A DNA stretch of 43,847 nucleotides, from NCBI RefSeq assembly GCF_002836715.1, contig NZ_PJAT01000091.1:1-43847 (forward strand). The letters run 5' to 3'. The position numbers and the translations under genes were made by a program. The stretch is from Psychrobacter sp. 4Dc (lineage in GTDB: Bacteria; Pseudomonadota; Gammaproteobacteria; Pseudomonadales; Moraxellaceae). Shown here piece after piece: positions 6,862-15,585 of this stretch. Below the pieces are notes generated by a model. It saw only the letters and a program-made list of their open reading frames with translations. It did not search any database and was not told where the DNA came from. Positions within the stretch are counted from its first letter, which is position 1; each line of letters starts with the position of its first letter.

Positions 6862-9150
6862 ATGTTGGTACAAGTTGCTCTGCCCGTTCCCCTTTATCGG
6901 GTGTTTGACTATAGCCTACCAGCTGATATGCTTGCTTTGCCAGACAGTGCGATACCGCAAATCGGCAGCCGTGTCGAAGTTTCATTTGGTCGTCAGACTC
7001 TGATTGGCATTGTGATTGCTCATATTTCACAAGACGATAGCCGCGTACCTGTCAATAAAATCAAACCCATTAATAAATGTCTAGATGCTGAGCCTATTTT
7101 GAACTCGGACATGCTCAAGCTTGCCTATTGGTTAGCGCGCTATTACCATTATCCACTTGGCGACGTGTTAGCAGTTATCCTGCCAAGCCTTGTTCGTCAA
7201 GGCAAACCATTAGACTTGCTGATTACCCATTGGCGCATTTTACCTCATATTACTGATGATGATTTTCGAGCCAATGCCAAGAAACAAAAGCAGCAGTTCG
7301 ATATGCTAAAGCTACATGGTCAGCACGGCGCAAGTGAAGATGTATTGCTACTAGAAGGGATGCAACGATCATTTTTAAAGACGCTGGAAGATAAAGGGTT
7401 AGTCGAGCGCTATATTCAGCCAAAACAAGCACCTACTCCAGTTAAACTGGCAAAAATGCCACTTGATCTCAATGATGAGCAGAGACTTGCTGTCGACGCT
7501 ATTATTGCTGCCCATGAGTCCGATACTTATACTGGTTTTCTGCTCAACGGTATTACTGGTAGTGGTAAAACCGAAGTTTATCTGCAAGCGATGCAAGCCG
7601 TACTAGAGGCTGGCAAACAGGTTCTTATTTTAGTACCAGAGATTGGCCTCACACCGCAAACGCGGGCAAGATTTGCCAGTCGGTTTGCTGCCCATATTGT
7701 GCTATTGCACTCTGGCATGACCAATACTCATCGCTTACAAGGTTGGCAAGACTGCCGCACGGGTCATGCACAAATCGTGATCGGCACACGTTCGGCTGTG
7801 TTATATCCGTTTGCAGACTTAGGCCTGATTGTCGTTGACGAAGCGCATGATGGCTCGTACAAGCAACAAGACACATTGCGTTATCATGCCGCTGATGTCG
7901 CTCTCTATCGAGGTTTGCAGTACAAAATCCCAGTGATACTCGGTACTGCCACACCTTCCCTTGAGCATTTAAAACTGGTCGATGATGGCAAACTAGTAGA
8001 ATACCAACTGCTTACTCGTCCGGGCAATGCCAAACCTGCAACCATGCAACTGATCGATGCTCGCTTGCAAAGCACCCATCAACAGGCTCAAGATGACGGT
8101 GCGCGCTATGATACAGGGCTGACGAATGCCATGATCGGGGCGATACGGCAAACGCTAGAAGCCGGTGATCAGGTATTAATATTTTTGAATCGTCGTGGCT
8201 ATGCGCCTGTTCTATTGTGCGAGGCTTGTGGCTGGCAAGCAGATTGTCCGCGCTGTGACGCTCACCTGACCGTTCACTATAATAGCCAATCCCAGCGAAA
8301 CAGTTATTCAAGCAACTCTTACTTAAAATGCCATCATTGCGATTGGCAAACCTATATCCCTACCGTATGCCCTGATTGTGGCAGTCAAAACCTAGACGCT
8401 AAAGGTATGGGAACGACAAGGCTTAGCGAAAATCTACATGCAATCTTTGCCAACCCCCAAACTAGCAAAGAGCTCTATCCGATTATTCAGATAGACCGTG
8501 ATACCACAAGACGCAAAAACAGCTGGGAAAATATTTACGAGCAAATTAATAAAGGAAACCCGGCTATATTGGTCGGTACACAGATGGTTGCCAAAGGTCA
8601 TCACTTCCCCAATGTCACGCTGGTTTGCTTACCCAATGCCGATCGCGGATTTCTATCAGCAGATTTTCGCTCACCAGAGCATACCGCACAGCTCATGATT
8701 CAGGTGGCAGGCCGTGCTGGTCGAGGTGACAAAGCTGGCCGCGTATTGATTCAAACGTTGCAACCTGATAACGAGTTACTATTGAAACTGGTCAAAGATG
8801 GCTACTTGTCATTCGCGCGCGAGCTACTGCAAGAACGTCAAATGATGGGCTTGCCTCCTCATCGACATGCGGCATTGATACGCTGCGAAGGCAAAACATT
8901 GGCAGCTACTACTCAAGCGCTCAAGGATGCTATTGCGCATTTGCCTAATGCTCATAACCTCGCTGTTCTCGGTCCTATTGATGCGCCCATGAGTAAAAAG
9001 AACAGTCGCTACCATGCACAGCTTTTGCTACTGGCCAAAGACCGTCGTCAATTGCACCATGTGTTGGGACAGTGGTGGCAGCCAGTGCTTGCCCTACCAA
9101 GCGCTAAATATCTTAAACTTACTTTGGATATTGATCCTGTCGGTTGGTAG
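6862..9150 (+). CDS. priA: Primosomal protein N' (replication restart helicase PriA)
   Basis: PriA is a superfamily 2 helicase of 762 residues that recognises stalled or recombination-derived forks and directs replisome reloading. The N-terminal DNA-binding domain begins VQVALPVPLYRVFDY. Walker A is at residues 230-237 (GITGSGKT) and the DEAH box at 326-329 (VVDEAHDGSYKQQD). Eight zinc-binding cysteines are present at 453, 456, 462, 465, 490, 493, 503 and 506. A short Ser/Asn-rich insert (about 475-487) separates the two zinc motifs. Helicase motifs V/VI are GTQMVAKGHHFPNVTLV and QVAGRAGRG. The ribosome-binding site is weak. The gene stands alone after ridA with no close downstream partner. 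Confidence 0.97.
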   Translation: MLVQVALPVPLYRVFDYSLPADMLALPDSAIPQIGSRVEVSFGRQTLIGIVIAHISQDDSRVPVNKIKPINKCLDAEPILNSDMLKLAYWLARYYHYPLGDVLAVILPSLVRQGKPLDLLITHWRILPHITDDDFRANAKKQKQQFDMLKLHGQHGASEDVLLLEGMQRSFLKTLEDKGLVERYIQPKQAPTPVKLAKMPLDLNDEQRLAVDAIIAAHESDTYTGFLLNGITGSGKTEVYLQAMQAVLEAGKQVLILVPEIGLTPQTRARFASRFAAHIVLLHSGMTNTHRLQGWQDCRTGHAQIVIGTRSAVLYPFADLGLIVVDEAHDGSYKQQDTLRYHAADVALYRGLQYKIPVILGTATPSLEHLKLVDDGKLVEYQLLTRPGNAKPATMQLIDARLQSTHQQAQDDGARYDTGLTNAMIGAIRQTLEAGDQVLIFLNRRGYAPVLLCEACGWQADCPRCDAHLTVHYNSQSQRNSYSSNSYLKCHHCDWQTYIPTVCPDCGSQNLDAKGMGTTRLSENLHAIFANPQTSKELYPIIQIDRDTTRRKNSWENIYEQINKGNPAILVGTQMVAKGHHFPNVTLVCLPNADRGFLSADFRSPEHTAQLMIQVAGRAGRGDKAGRVLIQTLQPDNELLLKLVKDGYLSFARELLQERQMMGLPPHRHAALIRCEGKTLAATTQALKDAIAHLPNAHNLAVLGPIDAPMSKKNSRYHAQLLLLAKDRRQLHHVLGQWWQPVLALPSAKYLKLTLDIDPVGW

Positions 9151-9384
9151 TTCTCACGCAGCTCTCAACAAATGGGTGTATATCTTTCTACTTCTCTTCT
9201 CATCATGTTTACTTCGTCGTTACAGCTTCTCATGCTTGGCTATGTTAAATTTATAATTATCAAATGGTACGCGGTAAATGCCCTACGCCTACTCTACCCA
9301 TAGCAAGCATCACTTATTAGTAAACGTCACTTATCAGTAAATATCAGCTATCGAACGCAACTATCAGCGAATCTGAGTATTATT

Positions 9385-10566
9385 ATGAATCCAAATAATC
9401 CAAACTCTGACGAGCACAATCATAGCCAACAGTATGATAATACGGATGTGCCTAAGTACGTTCGCGAAGATGAAGAAAATAACTACACTCAAGAAAACCA
9501 AGGCCATCATGATCATGATGAGCATCTAGAGCAAACAACCACAGCACGAGATACTAAAGGCTATCAGCGCACCTTGCTGTTCAGCTTTATTATCATTACT
9601 GGTTACATGTTTATCGAAGCCATTGGTGGCTGGCTCACTGGTAGTTTGGCTCTGCTATCTGATGCAGGGCATATGTTGAGCGATGCGATAGCGCTTGGTG
9701 CCACTTTGGTCGCATTTAAAATCGGCGAAAAAGCGGCTACCCATCAGAAAACTTTTGGCTACAAGCGTTTTGAGATATTAGTTGCTACGGTAAATGGCGC
9801 TACCCTTGTGATAATCGCTTTGATGATTTTTTATGAAGCGATTAAACGCTTTAACTCACCGCCAGAAATTGCGACCCAAGGCATGCTTATCGTGGCGACT
9901 ATCGGTATGCTGATCAATATTTTGGTCGCTTGGCTAATGCATCGAGGTAGTCAAGGTGGCGAGCCACACAGCCATAATCATGGTACGGATGATGCCAAGG
10001 TCGCAGAGCAGAAACCTAATAATGAAGAACCCGTTAACCTTAATATGCAAAGCGCCTATTTGCACGTATTGAGCGATTTGTTAGGGTCAGTAGCTGCGAT
10101 TATCGCTGCACTACTTATGATGGGTTTTGGTTGGGTATGGGCAGATGCAGTGGCATCAGTAATCGTTGCTGTGCTTATTTTAATCAGTGGCTACCGCGTT
10201 GTACGTGATTCTGTGCATATATTGATGGAAGGAACGCCTGCCAATATATCGCTCGTCGATGTAGAGCAAAAATTACTCGAAGACTCTCAAGTACAAAAAG
10301 TACATGACCTACATGTTTGGAGTATTACTAGCGGTCTCAATGCACTCTCTTGTCACGTGGTGGTCGATGGTGAAATGAGTATCCATGAATCAAATATTCT
10401 AATTACCAGTCTCGAACAAAGACTGCTAGAGCTTGGTATTCACCATGCTACTATTCAGGTCGAAAGCTCGTCTCACCCGCAGAATATCGCACATAGCGAT
10501 GCATTGGTCTGTGATATTTCGGGACAGCTACCTGATGGTAATAGTCATATTGGTCATAACCATTAA
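9385..10566 (+). CDS. Cation diffusion facilitator (Zn/Cd/Co-type exporter)
   Basis: A 393-residue CDF-family metal/proton antiporter of the inner membrane, closest in pattern to the CzcD/ZitB type that exports zinc and sometimes cadmium or cobalt. The N-terminal 55 residues are hydrophilic, with a His cluster (HHDHDEH, 41-47). About six membrane segments follow, starting near residue 62. The metal site is suggested by LLSDAGHMLSDA (Asp93, His96, Asp100) and by LHVLSDLLGS in helix V. A His-rich loop (PHSHNHG) sits between helices IV and V. The C-terminal cytoplasmic domain contains VHDLHVWSITSGLNALSCHV and ends in a His-rich tail. The upstream gap contains short direct repeats (about 9308-9342). 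The metal is inferred. Confidence 0.88.
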   Translation: MNPNNPNSDEHNHSQQYDNTDVPKYVREDEENNYTQENQGHHDHDEHLEQTTTARDTKGYQRTLLFSFIIITGYMFIEAIGGWLTGSLALLSDAGHMLSDAIALGATLVAFKIGEKAATHQKTFGYKRFEILVATVNGATLVIIALMIFYEAIKRFNSPPEIATQGMLIVATIGMLINILVAWLMHRGSQGGEPHSHNHGTDDAKVAEQKPNNEEPVNLNMQSAYLHVLSDLLGSVAAIIAALLMMGFGWVWADAVASVIVAVLILISGYRVVRDSVHILMEGTPANISLVDVEQKLLEDSQVQKVHDLHVWSITSGLNALSCHVVVDGEMSIHESNILITSLEQRLLELGIHHATIQVESSSHPQNIAHSDALVCDISGQLPDGNSHIGHNH

Positions 10567-10873
10567 CGATACATTTTCAGCTAAGTGATTGAATAAAGAA
10601 GTCAATAACTTGAAACACGACCTAGAAAATACAAGTATAGGCATCTGATACTGGTTCATACTAAAAGTTACGTAGAATTAGAACTAGAATCTAGATCACA
10701 TTAAGACAGTCGTGATTTGCGACAAACTTTTGCTTTATTCCATTCAAAAAACTTAAGTTCAAATCGGCTTATGTGGTTATAATAACTATTATAAAGTTTT
10801 GTTTAGCACCCCAGTTAATTTTTATAATCATACTTTTTGGTATTTTCACTCTATCTATTGATGATACAACACT
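10567..10873. other. Intergenic region before the 10874 gene
   Basis: 307 bp, AT-rich, with no gene that I can support. A perfect AT-only-arm inverted repeat TTATAATA-AC-TATTATAA lies at 10777-10794 and includes a possible -10 box (TATAAT). There is no obvious terminator for the CDF gene. Confidence 0.45.
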
Positions 10874-11578
10874 ATGTCTAGACGCTCAGCACCCTTTGTC
10901 GCCCCAGACTATATCGATGATCCTGCATCAAAAGATGGCAAAAAACACGCAAAAGTTTTGTTATCAACGCTGCAAGAAGACATTGCAAACTTTCGTAATG
11001 AACAGTTTCCACCTGATATTTTGCGACAAATCCGTGACATGCCTATTTATGAAGGCAACTTAGCCGAAGTCCAAACCTATCAGCAACGTTGGCAAAATCT
11101 GCTTGAGCGTGCAAAGGATTTTTATCCAGCGGCCAATATGCCACCTGACTATCTACCGCTCCCTGCCAGCCTTGAGATACCACAATTCATCTATCATGTT
11201 CAGCGTCTACATTTAACTAAGACACGCGCTAAAGAATCCAAAAGCTTTGGGTCAGTAGGTGCTCTGACCGATAAGTGTGGTCAATATACGGATGATGAAA
11301 TTGAGCGTATGACAGCAGTGTTAGATAACGATGACGAAGCGCGACTGGTAGCGCATCGTGAATTTATCGATCTGCGTGCTTATGTTTTTTGTCGCGATAG
11401 TAAGGGCGAGATGCTAGAGCCTGAGCGAGTACGCTTTTATCGTACGGGTCTTATTGTACATGCCCTGCCTGACTTTAAGATTGTAGATAGTCGCCAGACA
11501 CCGCGTAAACGCCGCAACGATGCTTATAATAATCCGCTTGCAGACAATGGTGTATGGAAAATTTATCGCAAAAAATAA
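10874..11578 (+). CDS. Uncharacterised 234-residue soluble protein
   Basis: I do not recognise this protein. It is hydrophilic, rich in charged residues, and has no signal peptide or membrane segment, so it is probably cytoplasmic. Residues 20-105 look helical. A conserved-looking core includes LEIPQFIYHVQRLHLTKTRAKES (about 113-135), then SFGSVGALTDKCGQYTDDEIERM. The tail is basic (QTPRKRRNDAYNN) and ends NGVWKIYRKK. The ribosome-binding site is poor, but the coding pattern runs cleanly to the stop. It is followed 91 bp later by the Kef-type antiporter, which has its own strong ribosome-binding site. A Moraxellaceae-restricted family is my guess. Confidence 0.7.
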   Translation: MSRRSAPFVAPDYIDDPASKDGKKHAKVLLSTLQEDIANFRNEQFPPDILRQIRDMPIYEGNLAEVQTYQQRWQNLLERAKDFYPAANMPPDYLPLPASLEIPQFIYHVQRLHLTKTRAKESKSFGSVGALTDKCGQYTDDEIERMTAVLDNDDEARLVAHREFIDLRAYVFCRDSKGEMLEPERVRFYRTGLIVHALPDFKIVDSRQTPRKRRNDAYNNPLADNGVWKIYRKK

Positions 11579-11669
11579 TAGATACTAGCGCGTTATCGTT
11601 TTAGCCATACTGATTTTAGTCACGTTCATTTTATATCGTATATTTTATTCAAATTTTTAAGGAGCCCAG

Positions 11670-13556
11670 ATGTTTGCTGCCGCCGCCGGCTCACCAAATC
11701 TCATGTTGCAAGCCACTATCTTTTTGGGAGCAGCATTGCTCTTTGTCCCTCTCGGTAAACGCTTCGGCATTGCAACGGTTTTAGGCTATCTCATCACCGG
11801 ACTCATATTGGGCCCAAGTGGCTTGGATGTGGCAGGCGACGCTGAAAGTCTATTGCACTTTTCAGAGTTTGGCGTGGTCATGCTGCTGTTCATTATCGGG
11901 CTTGAGCTCCAGCCTTCGCGGCTCTGGGCATTGCGCCGCTCTATATTTGTATTGGGCGGTTTGCAGGTCGGTTTGACTGGTACGCTACTGATGTGGCTCC
12001 TACACCAGTTTTTCTCTTTACAACTAGATACTGCCTTTATCGTTGGTTTTGGTTTAGCCCTGTCTTCTACCGCATTTGTACTACAGATACTGACTGAAAA
12101 ACAGCAGCTTTCGAGCACACATGGTCGAGAAGCCTTCACTATCTTACTATTCCAAGATATTGCGGTCATTCCATTATTAGCAGTCATTCCCTTTTTATCA
12201 GGGGTGCGTGAACAAAGCTACGATTTGATTTATTTTGGTAAAGTATTTGCTGTCTTTGCCGGTCTGATTTTTGCCAGCCGTTACGTGGTTCGACCCTTCT
12301 TCAAATTTGTGGCTTCCAGTGGTGCGTCAGAACTACTAACAGCGGTCGCGCTATTTATCGTGATGGGCGTATCTATCTTGATGGGCCAAATTGGTCTATC
12401 AATGGCGTTGGGTGCATTTTTAACAGGTGTATTGCTCGCTGATTCTGAGTATCGTCATGAACTAGAGGCTAGTATCGAACCTTTTAAAGGGTTGCTATTA
12501 GGTCTGTTCTTTATGTCAGTCGGTATGCTTACCGACGTCAAACTCATTTTGGCAGAGCCCATCTTTATTATTGGCTGTGCGCTCGCATTGATGTTTATCA
12601 AGTTTGCAGTGATTGCAGGTATTGCAAAGGTATCGGGCAATCGCTGGCCAACGAGTATCAGATTGGGCGTAACCCTAGCCCAAGGTGGTGAGTTTGCCTT
12701 TGTCCTATTCAGTGTCGCCACTGCTCAAAACGTCTTACGTCCCGAGCTTGCTAACACCCTTAACCTTGTCGTTACTATTTCAATGGCACTGACACCTTTA
12801 GCATTCTTGCTGTTAGAAAAAGTAGGTGAGCCGCTATTTGCCAAGAGCAAACCGAGCCGCGAATACGATACCATTCCTGATCATGAACATCAGGTAATTA
12901 TTGCAGGCTTTGGCCGTGTCGGTCAGATTATTGGCCGTGTACTGCGCATGCATAATATCGAATTTACCGCCATTGAACGCTCGGCAAACCGAGTAGATTT
13001 TGTAAGAAAATTCGGTAACCAAGTCTATTATGGCGACCCGAAAAACCCTGAGATTTTGCGAGCTGCAGGCATTCAAAAAGCGCGTGTGTTTATTCTTGCC
13101 ATCGATGACTTAGAGCGTTCTATCACCACCGCTCAGTATCTTCGTAAGAATTATCCTGAACTGATTGTATTGGCAAGAGCGCGCGATCGTCAGCACTATT
13201 ATCGTTTGCGTGAGGTTGGCGTGCGACACATTTGGCGTGAGACTTATTTGTCGTCTTTGGACATGTCACGCGAATCACTACAGTTATTAGGCATCTCACC
13301 AGAAAAAGCGCGAGAAACAGTAAAAACATTCCGTGACTATGATGATGACTTGATAGAACGCCAACAAGCTATCTATGATGATGAAGCCAGCATGATTGAA
13401 TCCGCGCAATCAGCAATGGCTGAGCTTGAAAGCTTGTTTGATGAAGATATTGGTAAAGCACGTAAAATGGATTTGACCGATTTTTATGAGGCGTTAAAGA
13501 GCCAAGCAACACCAGTTGAGGAAAAAGATGATACTGCAACGGACTCTAAGCATTAA
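11670..13556 (+). CDS. Kef-type monovalent cation:proton antiporter (CPA2) with RCK domain
   Basis: A 628-residue inner-membrane transporter. The N-terminal part (about 1-385) has around 12-13 membrane segments with CPA2 hallmarks: GYLITGLILGPSGL, ALSSTAFVLQIL, and IEPFKGLLLGLFFMSVGM, which closely matches KefC/KefB. An RCK N-domain begins near residue 405 with the Rossmann motif IIAGFGRVGQIIGRVL and continues through YYGDPKNPEILRAAG, probably binding a nucleotide and, in Kef proteins, glutathione adducts. The tail is acidic and charged (about 570-628). A strong AAGGAG site fixes the start. It may protect against electrophiles or regulate potassium, but glutathione gating is not proven from sequence. 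A terminator follows at 13610-13650. Confidence 0.88.
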   Translation: MFAAAAGSPNLMLQATIFLGAALLFVPLGKRFGIATVLGYLITGLILGPSGLDVAGDAESLLHFSEFGVVMLLFIIGLELQPSRLWALRRSIFVLGGLQVGLTGTLLMWLLHQFFSLQLDTAFIVGFGLALSSTAFVLQILTEKQQLSSTHGREAFTILLFQDIAVIPLLAVIPFLSGVREQSYDLIYFGKVFAVFAGLIFASRYVVRPFFKFVASSGASELLTAVALFIVMGVSILMGQIGLSMALGAFLTGVLLADSEYRHELEASIEPFKGLLLGLFFMSVGMLTDVKLILAEPIFIIGCALALMFIKFAVIAGIAKVSGNRWPTSIRLGVTLAQGGEFAFVLFSVATAQNVLRPELANTLNLVVTISMALTPLAFLLLEKVGEPLFAKSKPSREYDTIPDHEHQVIIAGFGRVGQIIGRVLRMHNIEFTAIERSANRVDFVRKFGNQVYYGDPKNPEILRAAGIQKARVFILAIDDLERSITTAQYLRKNYPELIVLARARDRQHYYRLREVGVRHIWRETYLSSLDMSRESLQLLGISPEKARETVKTFRDYDDDLIERQQAIYDDEASMIESAQSAMAELESLFDEDIGKARKMDLTDFYEALKSQATPVEEKDDTATDSKH

Positions 13557-13609
13557 CCCTAAGCAGTAGCTCTCAGTACTAGCAACATTTACAAGTACTC
13601 GTGAAATAC

Positions 13610-13650
13610 AGCCCCTAATCAGCTATGCAGTTTTTAGGGGCTTGTTTTTT
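13610..13650 (+). terminator. Terminator of the Kef-type gene, overlapping the convergent gene
   Basis: A 9-bp stem (AGCCCCTAA at 13610-13618 and TTAGGGGCT at 13634-13642) with a 15-base loop is followed by TGTTTTTTATT. It terminates plus-strand transcription from the antiporter gene. The left arm contains the stop codon of the minus-strand gene ending at 13615, and the loop and right arm lie inside that gene. Confidence 0.8.
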
Positions 13651-14544
13651 ATTCAGTGAGCTGATGCAATCCCAATTATCACTGTCTGGTATACGATAAA
13701 AGACCAGCGTCTGCTCGTTTAAATAGCGTATTGGAAACGTCACGTTCTGAATCGTTGCCACTACCGCACAGTCGGTTTTTGGCACACCAGCGGCCTGAGT
13801 ATCGACATGCATGCGTAGTTGCTGCTGCTCGGTACTCAGGGGCAGATTTACTGGGCACTGCCCTGTCTGCTGATAAATCAACGCCACTCGGTTTTGAGCA
13901 TTCTTTGCAATATCATAAGCATCAAACAACACTTCGTTTGCTTTTGGCTTGGCAATAATCGGTAAGAACTGCACCTTAATCACCAATAGCGAAAACGCAA
14001 AAAAACCAAACCCCAATGCCAGTCCGAATAAGCTAACACCGCCTTCTCTTTGCAGATGCGCCTTCTGTGCTGCCTCATCTCGCGGATGATCATTTATCGC
14101 ATCAGCGATCTCTCGCCTTGCCATTCGGTAGTAATACGCATCCGTCCAACATGCCACCATAAACGACCAAAATAGCCAAATAACGGCAGCAATACCGATA
14201 CGTGTTGCCATCTGATAAGCATCTGGTACATAGGACATCGCTATAAATTCAAAAGCGACTAGCACCAGCGCGACATTAAGCTGGATAAAAGACCACCCTG
14301 CGACACTATAGACAATCGCATCCATATAGCGCTTGCGATATAGCAGCCAAGGAAAAGTGATAAAAAATGCAGCCCAGTGCCATTTTGGCGACAGATAACC
14401 TTGCTGATCAAACTGCTCAAAACGTTTAAGGTAATAACGCTGGGTACGATTACCGATGAACCACTTGTCTAACTGCTTACGTTTAGCAGGTGTTAACGAC
14501 TCTTGATAAAATGGTGGCGGTGAATCGGTCTCGATAAATAACAT
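13615..14544 (-). CDS. DUF2628-like membrane protein with pilin-like C-terminal domain
   Basis: A 309-residue protein. Residues 55-75 (KWHWAAFFITFPWLLYRKRY) match the aromatic pattern typical of DUF2628-like membrane proteins. Further hydrophobic segments lie near 76-101, 112-133 and 170-192, so about four or five membrane segments are expected. After the last one, residues 200-309 form an exported-looking domain. It begins with a helical NEVLFDAYDIAKNAQNRVAL and continues with a GQCPVNLP segment, strand-rich stretches and a final pair of cysteines (WDC at 293, PKNC at 306). That layout resembles the globular head and C-terminal disulfide loop of type IV pilins. No prepilin peptidase site is evident. 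It is convergent with the Kef-type gene. Function unknown. Confidence 0.72.
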   Translation of the reverse strand: MLFIETDSPPPFYQESLTPAKRKQLDKWFIGNRTQRYYLKRFEQFDQQGYLSPKWHWAAFFITFPWLLYRKRYMDAIVYSVAGWSFIQLNVALVLVAFEFIAMSYVPDAYQMATRIGIAAVIWLFWSFMVACWTDAYYYRMARREIADAINDHPRDEAAQKAHLQREGGVSLFGLALGFGFFAFSLLVIKVQFLPIIAKPKANEVLFDAYDIAKNAQNRVALIYQQTGQCPVNLPLSTEQQQLRMHVDTQAAGVPKTDCAVVATIQNVTFPIRYLNEQTLVFYRIPDSDNWDCISSLNKKQAPKNCIAD

Positions 14545-14677
14545 GGCAACACGCTCTACTTGCTGACTCTTAGAAAAAGCATTTGAAAAATACCATTATA
14601 TGATAACGCTAAAACCCGTGTGTAACATAGAGAAACCACAGCACTGACCAGCAAATATGCGAAAATAGGATTGTCCG

Positions 14678-14706
14678 TTCACAGTTGTATGGATTTGACT
14701 TATAAT
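14678..14706 (+). promoter_or_regulatory. Sigma70-type promoter for trmB
   Basis: TTCACA (14678-14683, five of six consensus bases) is separated by exactly 17 bp from a perfect TATAAT (14701-14706), 40 bp upstream of the trmB start. It is the best -35/-10 pair I found in the window. Confidence 0.6.
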
Positions 14707-14745
14707 AAGCAAACATCACCCACCTAATTAAGCCTTACGAATCCT

Positions 14746-15585
14746 ATGAGTCAACATTCTGATATCAATGACAACGTCAATAGTACCGATACTACTGATG
14801 AGCAAACCCTTAATAGCACAAGCGAGCCTATCGATATCGATAACAGTACCAGCCAAGAGATAGAACCGATCTCTGATAAGCATATTCGCATCGTCAATAC
14901 GTTTATGAAGCGCCGTACGCACATGAACAAAAATGCCGAGCTTGCACTAACTGCTCCAGAATTTTCTGAGTATTTGGTCAATAACAGTTTTGGTGATGGC
15001 GATCTTACCGGTATTGACAACCTACGTACGTTATTCGCCGATAGCCCTAACGGTCCAGATGCGCCGCTTACGGTAGAGATTGGTTTTGGCTTGGGTGATT
15101 CATTTATTGAAATGGCAGCCGCTGACCCTACTCGTAACTTTGTCGGTGTAGAAGTGCATGAGCCTGGTATTGGTAAATGTGCTTATATGGCTGGCACCCA
15201 AGATTTGAGCAACGTAAAAATCATCAATGGTGATGCCATTCAATTGCTCAAGCAACTACCAGAAAACCATATCGACCGTATTCAGCTATACTTCCCTGAC
15301 CCATGGCAAAAGAAGCGTCACTATAAGCGTCGTTTTGTCAGTCCTGAACGTATGACCATCGTTACGCGCAGCTTAAAGCAAGGCGGCTGGTTCCATACAG
15401 CAACTGACTGGGAGCATTACGCATTTTGGATGGTTGAAGTATTGGATGGTTTCGCTGGACTGACCAACAAAGCAGGTACAGGTAATTTCACTGATCGTCC
15501 TGACTTTCGTCCAATGACTAAGTTTGAGCGTCGTGGCCTCGACCGTGGGCATGGTGTGTGGGATTTGATCTATATCAAGGACTGA
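14746..15585 (+). CDS. trmB: tRNA (guanine-N7-)-methyltransferase
   Basis: TrmB makes m7G46 in the variable loop of tRNA using SAM. The catalytic domain starts near residue 50 (FMKRRTHM). The SAM-binding motif is at about 109-120 ([12 protein letters not shown]), followed by [14 protein letters not shown], then INGDAIQLL. The diagnostic [17 protein letters not shown] lies at 181-197. At 279 residues it is about 40 longer than usual because of an acidic, Ser/Thr/Asn-rich N-terminus (residues 1-45). The start could lie further in, but the coding pattern supports the long form. It has its own promoter (14678-14706) and a strong terminator after it. Confidence 0.95.
   Translation: MSQHSDINDNVNSTDTTDEQTLNSTSEPIDIDNSTSQEIEPISDKHIRIVNTFMKRRTHMNKNAELALTAPEFSEYLVNNSFGDGDLTGIDNLRTLFADSPNGPDAPLTVEIGFGLGDSFIEMAAADPTRNFVGVEVHEPGIGKCAYMAGTQDLSNVKIINGDAIQLLKQLPENHIDRIQLYFPDPWQKKRHYKRRFVSPERMTIVTRSLKQGGWFHTATDWEHYAFWMVEVLDGFAGLTNKAGTGNFTDRPDFRPMTKFERRGLDRGHGVWDLIYIKD

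Noticed and set aside
10773..11063. Plus-strand open frame overlapping the start of the 10874 gene
   Set aside because: It overlaps the better-supported 234-residue gene in another frame. Its hydrophobic start is the translated AT-rich leader.
11786..12187. 133-residue open frame antisense to the Kef-type gene
   Set aside because: It is a shadow of the transporter reading frame with no start signal.
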